A stretch of DNA of 64,000 bases from Parietaria judaica. Its lineage: Eukaryota > Streptophyta > Magnoliopsida > Rosales > Urticaceae. Each line of letters starts with the position of its first letter. Within the stretch, counting starts at the first letter, position 1. The position numbers and the translations under genes were made by a program. This document shows, in pieces, positions 54,919 to 64,000 of this stretch. Below the pieces are notes generated by a model. The model worked only from the letters and a program-made list of their open reading frames with translations, was not told the origin of the DNA and made no database searches. The stretch lies in the NCBI GenBank assembly GCA_954871525.1, contig OX940864.1, positions 614,001 to 678,000 on the forward strand, given 5' to 3'.

Positions 54919-56863
54919 GTTTTTTTTTTTAATGTGTGCAGAATTGAAACTAGGAAAGTGAAGTGGTCTTAGTCTTAGGGATGTAAGGAAATGGCACTAA
55001 TATAATTTTGTGTATTATAATTTGTTATTTATAATCACTTATATAAATATATATAATGGAAAAGGCATTTGATAGGCCCATGTGAGAATTTTTTTTTGCA
55101 TAAAGTAGTAATTAAAGCAAACGACAACAATCTTTTTAGTGGGTTATTCAATAGATAGCTTTTAGTTTTAACAATCGGTGAATCCATGTTTTTTCTGATT
55201 TGGAGATAACGATCCAAAAGCCTCCAAGAAAACTTGTTGGAAATATCTCTGAAGTTGCAAACTTTGAGACTTATATCACCATATGTGACGTTGAGATTAT
55301 GCTGCACAATTTTGAACGGTATTTATATATCAAAATAGGGAAGAAAAAAATGAATAATCGAACATAATCTGTAAACATAGGAGTCCAGATCAGTTTTCAC
55401 CACAAAAAATCGAATCAAGTTTTCACAAACAGAAGATGAAATATAAATGAAAACAGTTGAGTTGGTATTATTATTATTATTAGTGTTTACAATGCAGTCT
55501 CTTATTATTAAATATATTCAGTGTAAGAACAAGTGATATTATTGGTCATGTTTACAATATGTAAAGGGGTCACGCATTTGTGTCCCATAAAGTTTAAACC
55601 CGTGAAATCTTGGAGAGGTATGAAGTGGAGTTGCCAATAAGCCAAATAAGTTCATAGCGGAGGTATTATTGTTGGCTCATTTTCCATATTATTCAACAAG
55701 CAACACTATTAATTGTTTGGCTCTAAAAGTCTTCAAGTCAACTTTTGCATCATTTTATGGCCTCTTGGTGCAGTACGTGATGGGCTAATCGGAAATAAAA
55801 TCCCCTTGATTCATGCATATGAGTCATTCTCTTTTATTATATTTTATTTATTTTAATTATATTAAGTACATTATATAAAGCTTTTTATGAGTATTATTAG
55901 GTTTCATTTATGCTATATAAGCAAGAGAAAAACGTGTGTAGATTTTTAGTTGATGATGATATAAAAAATCGAGCAATTGCTTATGAAATCGAATTTTATA
56001 TCGCAAAGACGTGTTTTTCGTATTTCTCTCTACATCACCTCTCATGTCAATTTCGTTATTAATATTGATCGAGTATTGACTGGTGAACATTCAATTATTG
56101 TATGCTTTTGGATGCCAACTCAAGACAATATTAAAGATTGGATATTATGCATCCGTCATCTCTGTACTTTCTCACACAAACGACAGTGATAGGAAAGAAA
56201 CGCACCAAGTTTTGTATTGTAAGTGTGATGACGGACCACAAATATACTAAAATTTAGTGTATGCGTACGGAAATTGTGTACGTGTGCATGTGTGGAGTTA
56301 GAATATTTAGTCAAGCATAAAAATAAGTAGTTAGTTTTGTTATTAGACAAGTTTGTGTGTTAGTAGCTAATTAAGTTAGTTATTTGCTAAATTACTTAAA
56401 GGATTTTATTGTAATGTTTTTTTTATCGTCGATCATTTGTTAAAATTAAAAATCTAAAAAAATATTTTATTTATTTTCGGCTTATGTTTAATTTAAAGTG
56501 TATTATATATTATTATTATTTATTTTCTTAAACAAAAACTTTCATTAATTATTATTTTTTGAAATAAATTTTTTTATTATGTTATCGAGTTGATTAATAT
56601 ATTAAATAATAATTTAATAAATTTAATTAAAAAGAGGAATATACAAAATATTATGTTATTGAGATTATTAATTCACAAAGTCCTAAAAAGAGATGAATTA
56701 TTGAATTACCTAATCGCAAACTTTATTTATAAATACCCATCAAATCAAACTATTTAACAAAATACTTTTTTTTTTTTGACGAGCTATTTAACAAAATACT
56801 ATTTCTGATCATTTGAGACAAAATACTCTCTGTGATATCTCTCTTTTTCTATTTTTATTATAT
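54919..56863. other. Intergenic DNA
   Basis: AT-rich with no convincing gene, RNA gene or repeat boundary. Small frames near 55035-55307 and 55908-56350 show no domain. Confidence 0.5.
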
Positions 56864-56872
56864 TTATTTATA

Positions 56873-57343
56873 GGGGTTAATCCCGGCCAAAGTAATAATA
56901 CTTTTAAAAATGGATCAGTAGGTTTTAATTCTTTTTTTTTTCCGGACAAAGTTCCAATTCTTGATTTTGTATCCCTATTGGTACCTCCGTCACAATTTTC
57001 GTCCTCCACCGTTACTCATGCCACGTCAAAATTTTGGTTTTGTATTCTAATTCTTTATTTTTTTACCCAGACAAATTAAGTTCCAATTCTCTGGTTTTGT
57101 CTCCTCATTTCACTTATGTGGAAATTCCAAACTATGGATTATGCCATTTTCGGGACTTGAAAAAGCAATTGTGCGCCCGTTTAAGTACATATCCCACTAT
57201 ATTCTTTGATCGTCCAACTTTCTGATAGCTACCAATAGGGATACAAAACCAAAAAAATGAAACTTTGTCCGGGCAAAAAAAAAAAGAATTGAAAGCTACT
57301 GGTTCATTTTTTAGAGTATTTGTACTTTTGCCGAGATTAACCC
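56873..57343. mobile_element. MULE-type fold-back MITE (471 bp), 9-bp TSD
   Basis: Left end GGGGTTAATCCCGGCCAAAG and reverse-complemented right end GGGTTAATCTCGGCAAAAG pair over more than 100 bp, including shared blocks tttttccggacaaagtt and gtatccctattggta. The TSD is a perfect TTATTTATA (56864-56872 and 57344-57352). No coding capacity. Confidence 0.85.
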
Positions 57344-57460
57344 TTATTTATATAAACTTCTTAAATTTAGTTTTAAATAAAATGATTGGGATTGGGTATG
57401 CTTGCTTCCGAGTTCTGATAAATTTATGTCGCACCGTCCTTTGCAAGCCGATATTATGAA

Positions 57461-57604
57461 GGGCTTTTGGCAAGAATGACCTTAAGTGAGATTTTATTAA
57501 AAAAACATACCCTCTTTTGGCACTATTCATGTTTCTTAGCAGGGGGTATTTATGATTATGGATTAGAATGAAATCCCATCTGAGGTCTTTTAGCAATTTA
57601 ATTG
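57461..57604. mobile_element. Small MITE (144 bp), 9-bp TSD
   Basis: Flanked by TATTATGAA (57452-57460 and 57605-57613). Ends are weakly inverted: ttggcaagaatgacc...gagattttatt against ttgctaaaagacc...gggatttcatt. The TSD size suggests a Mutator-like origin. Confidence 0.6.
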
Positions 57605-57613
57605 TATTATGAA

Positions 57614-57871
57614 AGCTAAGTTAAGTGTTTCATTAAAGAAGTCAACTTCTTAAAGACTTGCAAACGACACGGTGAGAGTTGAGAACTAATCCAAACGACA
57701 AAGTTTAATTAAGATTTAGATTTGCTTACAAAAGCATAGATTACACAATAACATCGGAATCTGCAGATCAAGAACGAAGAGAAAACAACATAAAACGAAA
57801 TCTCTGAAGAACAAATTTCATATGCAAACACGGTTAATCAAATCGATACCTGGGAATTTGACTCAATCTTC
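57614..57871. other. RLP4 3' flank
   Basis: AT-rich. AACGACA words at about 57663 and 57693. No gene. A donor-like ccag|gtatcg sits at about 57850 on the minus strand after the RLP4 tail. Confidence 0.4.
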
Positions 57872-60800
57872 TCATGTACACCCGATCTCCGCGCAATTCA
57901 AGAGCTTCGAATTTGCGCGTCCGACTTTGCTACAGACGATCAGAGAAGCACAAACTGCCCAAAATGCAAGCACAAAGCCGAGCGCCACAGAAATATAGAG
58001 CCCCGTGTCATGTAGTTCGTCGGATTCTCCACCGGATCTTGCAGAAACAATTTGCGATGTGTCTGGACAATTCTTTTGAAGTGGGTCTCCACATAGTGCG
58101 GTGTTGCCCCGATAAGCTTCCTGGAAGCTCTGGAGCTGAGTGCCCGTTGGAATTCTTCCTGACAAGTTGCTGTTTGACAAGTCAAGCATATTGAGACGGT
58201 CAATCTGAGCGAGGCTTTGAGGAATCTCTCCGTCGAGTTTGTTCTCGGAGAGATCGAGTATGTCTAAGGATTTCATGTGACCAATCTCTGTGGGAATCTT
58301 TCCGCTTAGATTGTTTCTCGAAAGATTTAGCAAAACCAGTTGAGAAATCTCGGTTATTTCGCTCGGGATTTCCCATTCAACTTATTGTCGGAAAGATCGA
58401 TGCTTTTAACTAAAGCAAGAGTAGTTTTGAATTCCGCAGTTCCTCCTTTCCATGACACCGATATACTTTCATCGTAGCTTTTGGGAATAATACGGCTGCC
58501 ACCAAAAAGAATTTGGGAGCCTTGATACCCCAATGTTAATGTTGTCCGATAAGCGGTGTTCACATTCACGTTGATCATTGCTCTGAAACTATTCATGCAT
58601 TTCGGGATAGTTCCGGAGAAGTTATTCGATGATAAGTCCAACACTATGAGCCACGCCAAATGACATAGAGAATCGGGAATTCCTCCATTGAAATTGTTGA
58701 ATCTCAAGCTAAGAATAGCAAGGTCTAAGAAACTTTGCCCTAACCACTGCGGAATCGTTCCGGACAAGTTATTTTCTCCGCAATCGAAAACTTTCAACTT
58801 TGTACAATTCTTCAAGGTTGAAGGTATCTCTCCCGAAAACTGATTTTTGTTTAATTTCAATGATTGGATATAACTAAAAGATCCGATTGAGGCCGGGACT
58901 CTTCCCGAAAAGTTATTATCTGACAGGACAAGAATGTCTAACCATTTGAAACGCGACCAACAATCGGGAAGTTCCCCGGTTATGCTATTGTTGGAAATAT
59001 CCAGAAACTCCAAGAGTATGTCACTAGTCAAATTACAATCGAGATTTAGCTTTGGAAATCTATTTCCAGACAAATTTGCATAATCGGCTCTAAGCAAAAA
59101 TGGAGGGACTAGACCTTCAAACCGGTTCGAGCTCAAATCGATAAAATTAGTCAGTTGTATGGAAATATTATTCCCAATTACTCCACTGATTTGATTATGA
59201 GAAAGATCTACAGCTTCGACCGTACCGGAAACTTACCAAAACCAAGTGGGAATAGAATTTGATATTACAGTATCAGATATGTTTAGAAAGACATAGTTGG
59301 TTTGAGATTGAAGTCATTTCGGAAAATGAGGACCCAACGAGCACGACCCAAGAAGCAGGGGCGGAGCCAGGAATTATCTAAGGGGGGGCGGGAATTTACT
59401 CTCGCCTTTTGCACTACGTACTTTCTGTATATTAGCATATACTTATTTCTATACACTTTTGATCGTAACGTATTATATTAATAATATTTATTCAGTTTAG
59501 AGTTTCATTAAGTACTAGATAATAGGTATGTTATGGTGTATATTATATGCGTGCTTTTCTTTTTTCTTCTACATTTGATATTTTTTTTTAATAATACATT
59601 TGATATTCATGTACATATGTTTTCATAATATAAAATGTGTGTAAAAGAATATATTTATTATAATTCATCAGCACATCACACACGCATATAATAAATTAAA
59701 TTAATAATCAAAGAGGAATAGGTCCTATGCTATCATTATTGTAGATGTGCTCCAATTTTTTGATTTGATAATTAAAAGAATTCAATTTAAAAAAGCAACT
59801 ACAATCTACAGATGAGAGAGACTGTAGACCCCACGTTCACCTAGTCTACTTCTTTTTGGACTATTTAAATAATTGCAAAAAGATTACAGAGAACTCAGAG
59901 AAGAACACAAGCTCAACAATGGCGTATTTTTTTTTCTTCACTTGACTGAATAGATAATAAAGATTTAGAACGATTTTTGAGTTGGGGTGACATGAGCCAC
60001 CTCCAAATAGGGCTGGGTCCGTCCCTGGGTGAAGATCAATAAGGAAAAAAATAAAAAATAAAATCAAGTGGGGGCAAAGTAGTGGATCCAAATGAGGTAT
60101 TGGGTTTCCAAGTGAGGGCAATTGTCCCCCCTTGGCCCCATATACCTCCGCCCCTGCCAAGAAGAATAGAGTTTAATCGAAACGGGGGAGTCCAGTTGAC
60201 ATGGAAGTTCAAACTCAGTGAATTTGATGACAAATCAAGATTTCTTAACTTCAAAAAATTTGTAAAATGAGCTTCGGAGATTTCACCAAAGAAAAAGTTT
60301 GAAGACACATCAAAAGTATCTAGTTCCTTTAATTGGGAGACAATTGTAGGGAACTGTCCTTGAAGGTGATTTGATCCTACTTTCAGAGCTACCAAAGAGC
60401 TCAAGTTCCACATGGATCCGGGCAATTCCCCTTCAAGCATATTGTATCCGAGATCAAGCCAACCAAGCTCAGTCATGTTCTGAAAAATATCGGGAATCGA
60501 GCCGTTTAAGTGATTAAACATGAGTCTGAGTTCCTTCAAGGAAGACAACTCATTGAAAGCTTCCGGAATCGAGCCATGAAGGTGGTTGTGCGAGAGGTCA
60601 AGGTGCACTAATCTCGAGAGATTTCCAAGCTCATCGGGAACTTTCCCGATTAAACAAGTATAGGAGAGTCTAAGGTCTCTTAGTTGGGAGAGTGTGCCGA
60701 TGGCACGCGGAATTTCGCTTCCCGTGAAGTTCATACTATTCAAGTTCAGATAAATAAGATGTCTCAACTCAAATAACGAAGGGCCGAGCTTACCTCCAAA

Positions 60801-61022
60801 GAAGGATCGAGCCTGCTGAGAAAGATCAACGCTCACCACACGGCCGGAATCGTGTCCGCAGCGAATTCCGAACCACTTGCAACAATCCCTCTTGTTGTTT
60901 TCGCTCCCCCAAGAAGAAAGCGGATTGTCGGTGGCGTTTCCGATCGGGCGAAGATCGCGTTTGAAGCTCAGTAGAGCCCGTCTTTCCTCTTCGACGCACG
61001 TCATCCGAGGCTGCACAGCTCT
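57872..61022 (-). pseudogene. RLP4: multiply disrupted LRR receptor-like protein
   Basis: Reads as an RLP of the same class. Homology begins at AVQPRMTCVEEERRALLSFK (61017-60958); the signal peptide is gone and replaced by transposon DNA, and the ATG at 61064 lies in that DNA. LRRNT (DCCKWFGIRC) and LRRs continue to FRLNSILLG, where an 801-bp hAT element is inserted. Beyond it, stops occur in PK*LQSQ (near 59314) and TWFW*VSG (near 59236). A one-base loss near 58360 breaks LNGK|PSEI. The C-terminal part has ALCGDPLQKNC, GGESDE and a membrane helix (VALGFVLAFWAVCASL); the cytoplasmic tail seems shifted into another frame. Clearly non-functional. Confidence 0.9.
59356..60156. mobile_element. 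Non-autonomous hAT element (801 bp) inside RLP4
   Basis: Terminal inverted repeat CAGGGGCGGAG at both ends, flanked by a perfect 8-bp TSD CCAAGAAG (59348-59355 and 60157-60164). No transposase; interior is AT-rich. The insertion interrupts the LRR-coding sequence at the LLGSC-like position. Confidence 0.93.
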
Positions 61023-61635
61023 CGGGACTCGCGGCGTCGCGACGAGTCGCGACCGAGTCGCCAAAAATCGCGACTGTTCTGGTCGCGACTCGTCGCGACG
61101 CTGAGAGTCGCGGTTGTTCGCGATTTTTCGCGATTTTATAGGCTTTTTTGCGGCAAAAGTACCTGGTTTCTTGAAATGTATTTTTTTTTAACTTTTTACC
61201 CGAATTTAATTTTAAAACTTTATTAATTATTTCAAAATTATATGTAAGTAAGTTAATTATTTAAATTTGATATCTACAATGTATTTTTTTCAAAATTAAT
61301 ATTAAAGTTTGTTATAACTTATTATTTTGTAACATATTAATAATATTGATTTTTATTTTTAATTTTAAAGTTGTAACATATGTTAATAAATATTAGTTTG
61401 TAACATACTAATAATTTCAACAAATTTACTTAAGATATAAATAAATACGAAAAGACGAGAAATTTATAAAAAAAAATTGTATTATTCATTGTGAATATTA
61501 CAATAAGGTGGAAGAAAGCTGTAAATATTCAGTGTAAATATTACAAGATGCCTCACTAAAACCTCTCTTGTAAAACCCTCCTTAGGGACATAAAACCAAG
61601 AGAGGAAAGAGCACATCATTGGCGGTTGTATTGCG

Positions 61636-63963
61636 TCACTCGGGGAACAAGGCGTTAAACCTTTCAGTCATTAGCTCCAGTTCGGTTTGGTCGGACCGTT
61701 CGGCAATCACCGGGTTGTGGTACAACAAATCATTCAACACCACTATTTGCTCGACGTGTGTGTTGGTGGTTGACGCCCTCCGGTCGTTTATGACGTACTG
61801 AGCCGTACTGAATGCGCTCTCCGAAGCAACGCTTGAAATGGGGATGGACAGTATATCCCTCGCCATTCTCGCCAATATCGGGAATCTGTCCCGTTGATTC
61901 TTCCACCACTTTATCACATCGAACTCGCCTGAATCGTCCTCGAACCGTAGGCCGTAGTATCGCTTAACTTCTGCCGGTGCGGCGTCCGGTATGTCCGCCC
62001 GTGCCGGTCCCGTGCTGGATTCCCCTGCTTCCCCCCGATCTATCCGTTGCTTGAGTCTCCGGCTAAACGCTAGTTCGTGCAATTAAATTTATTATGTGAC
62101 AAGCACAACGTTGATGTAAAATATTTTTAAATGGCGAACCGGGCAAACTAGATTCCAAGATTAAAATCGCGGCGTTGTTGTTTGCGGCATTGTCTAAGGT
62201 AATGGAAATTGCCCGGTTTTGTAAACCCCAAGCATTAAATAAAGCAATTAATTTTTCGGCAATGTTTTGCCCGGTATGACGACCCTCGAATGGCGATAAG
62301 TTTAAAAGCCTTTGACATGGATTCCACTCGTCGTCTACGAATGGGCGGTCAGACTCATATAGTTGTTTAAACTTGGACCGCTCCACAGGTCGGTGGTAAA
62401 AGCGACGTTTATGCTAGACATTTTAAAAAAATCGACCAAAAGGTTTTTTTGCATAGCATATACGGTTTCCATGTCTTGGGTATAAGTTGTACGGGAAAAC
62501 TGCTGGTACGTCGGATTAATCCTTTCCATATATCGGGTATGGTTGGAATTTTCGACAAAACTCAGCGGCACGCCCGTAGAAATTATCCATTCGAGGGTCC
62601 ATTTCCGTAAATTAACTGCAGAAAGGGCACTTACCTGTGCTGTGTTTACCTCTTCGAGCTGCCCGGTCGGGAAGCATGCTCTTGCGTGTCTTTTCAAGTA
62701 TCCGGTTCCGAGGTCACCCATCGCGTCTAGTACTTTGCCGCAATTTTTGCACGTGGCGAGTTTGATGCGTTCGCCATTCTCCAACCGCCGATCTTCGTGG
62801 AAAAATTGCCACACTGGGGCCGTGTTTGGTCGTCCCCACGCCAAGGCCGAAGGTGTTGCGCTGTTAAAACAAAGGAATATTACATCGGATTAATAATAAA
62901 TTAAGTATTACAAAAAATATTACATTTATTATATCTTAATATTAATCATATTAATTTAATTAAATTTCATATAGTTAATTAAAAGAGTTAACGAAATTAA
63001 AAATGGTATTTTCTATGTGTGGAAATCATTATCAAGCTCTTTTTGACGGAACTCCCCGAGGTTCCACGGCCAGATCGACTGGAAAGGATGCTATGATCTC
63101 GCTTTAGGCCCAAGCTTTTCTAGACAGAACTCCCCGAGGTTCCCAGGCTAGCTTGGAGGAGATTGCAAAGCAAACCTTATTTAAAAACCAATCTTTCTAA
63201 GACACCGTATTTCATTAAGAACTTTATAATAATTACCACACATAGAAATTAATTGAGCTAAAATAATTAAACTATAATATTTAAGGTAAAAAAATTAAAC
63301 AAAATTAATTAATTAAGATAATATGATTAAATGATTATTAAATCTCAAGAAAATCGTTTCTGATGTGGAAGATCAGTCGGAACCGCAACCACAGAGCATA
63401 CTAAGACTTTCAAGTGATTATTATTCAATAATTATTAATTATTAAAAATTAATTATTATTTTTTAATTATTATTTATTACTCATTAATTATTAATTATTA
63501 TTTATTACTTATTACTTAGTAATTATTAATTATTAATTATTAATTATTAATTATTATTTATTATTTATTACTAAGTACAAAAATTCGGATTAATAAAAAT
63601 TAATAATTAATGAAATAAAAAAAGGATTAAAGGTTATTACCCGGTAGCTGGACGTCGAGCACGTCGAGGACGGGCAACGGACGCTTCACCGCTATCTTGG
63701 TTGGAAGGTAGGGGCGAACCGCGGTTGTAAACCCCAACATTTGAACCATAGACCGAGGGCGGCGTATCAAAGTCGTCAGGATCCGCATCGTCGGGACGTT
63801 GAGTTTCGTCGGGATCGGCACCTTCGGGACGTTGAGCTCTGTAATCGGCTTGTTGTTGAAACATGAGATCGAAAAAAGGATCGTTAATTCCCCCCCTAGA
63901 TTGAGCCACCGCTTCGACCAATTCTCGTGACACACGTTGGGGATTCGCGTCGTGCTGGCCCAT
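61636..63963 (-). pseudogene. hAT transposase, frameshifted and internally deleted
   Basis: Exon 1 (63963-63641) starts MGQHDANPQRVSREL and is acidic, ending RRARRPATG. A 780-bp intron (63640-62861) has GT and AG borders with matching phase. Exon 2 starts ATPSALAWGRPN and encodes a BED-type zinc finger (WQFFHEDRR...CKNCGKVL...YLKRHARAC), then the hAT core start (STGVPLSFVEN, FTTDLWSG). One base is missing near 62335, shifting the frame before VDDEWNPCQRLL and GRHTGQNI. After CHIINLIARTSV the central catalytic part is lost (junction near 62080). The C-terminal dimerisation domain remains (FDVIKWWKNQRDRFPILARM, then SSVASESAFS). It cannot make active transposase. Confidence 0.85.
62861..63640 (-). 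other. Intron of the hAT transposase gene
   Basis: GT at 63640 and CAG at 62863-62861. It contains two copies of aactccccgaggttcc (63048 and 63127) and an (AATT/ATT)n-rich tract at 63420-63570. Confidence 0.65.
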
Positions 63964-64000
63964 CGCCCGGACTAGACTAGGTCTTAGAGACCGTACTGTA

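Larger units (their letters stand above)
61023..64000 (-). mobile_element. hAT element, left end to beyond the window
   Basis: The left end lies at about 61023, where RLP4 homology stops. Next come several copies of gtcgcgac/gactcgtcgcgac (61025-61125), likely subterminal repeats, an AT-rich stretch with long terminal tracts (61140-61600), and the transposase gene on the minus strand. The right end and the lost RLP4 promoter must lie beyond 64000. No TSD can be checked. Confidence 0.65.

Overview
This window is from a plant nuclear genome, most likely a eudicot. It carries single-exon LRR receptor-like protein (RLP) genes of the EIX/Cf type, recognisable fragments of plant host genes (GNOM, the HAG2 type-B histone acetyltransferase, the EOL1/CTF4 WD40 protein), and plant-type Ty1-copia, Ty3-gypsy, MULE, hAT and CACTA elements. 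Species cannot be read from the sequence. There are no prokaryotic operons and no CRISPR array.

The backbone is a minus-strand cluster of RLP genes. RLP1 (2336-4755) carries one frameshift. RLP2 (34320-37100) and RLP3 (46577-49000) have intact reading frames. A truncated N-terminal piece lies at 54687-54918. RLP4 (57872-61022) is heavily broken. The three good copies share a small intron placed a few bases after the stop codon. RLP products are expected at the plasma membrane as ligand-binding receptors without a kinase, working with adaptor kinases such as SOBIR1.

Between the RLPs lies layered transposon DNA, much of it with exact boundaries and target-site duplications (TSDs). Region by region: 1-1967, end of a Ty3-gypsy element with an antisense ORF and one LTR; 4841-10466, a 5.6-kb MULE (9-bp TSD) filled with GTAACT/AGTTAC quasi-palindromic minisatellites; 10682-17603, a short gag-only LTR element into which a 5.4-kb copia element (10983-16401) inserted; 19194-20221, a hAT element whose empty site survives at 50 kb; 20535-23731, an EOL1 pseudogene split by a gypsy remnant; 24377-27289, a 2.9-kb solo LTR; 28930-32345, a 5'-truncated GNOM pseudogene; 33229-33975, CACTA-like end sequence; 38684-45374, a complete young copia element with an uninterrupted 1374-codon polyprotein; 50021-54686, a CACTA-like segment with HAG2 exons 1-7 followed by a Ulp1-type protease gene; 56873-57604, two small 9-bp-TSD elements; 59356-60156, a hAT element inside RLP4; 61023-64000, a decayed hAT transposase gene running off the window.

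The most interesting point is at 50598-53905. The seventh HAG2 exon ends in phase 0 at a good donor, and the Ulp1 gene is preceded by an acceptor that would join it in frame. The predicted product is a HAG2 N-terminus fused to a SUMO-protease-like domain whose catalytic Asp is Asn. Other points: a recurrent palindromic array associated with MULE-like ends, an empty-site proof of hAT insertion, and a MULE inserted about 34 bp upstream of the RLP1 TATA box.
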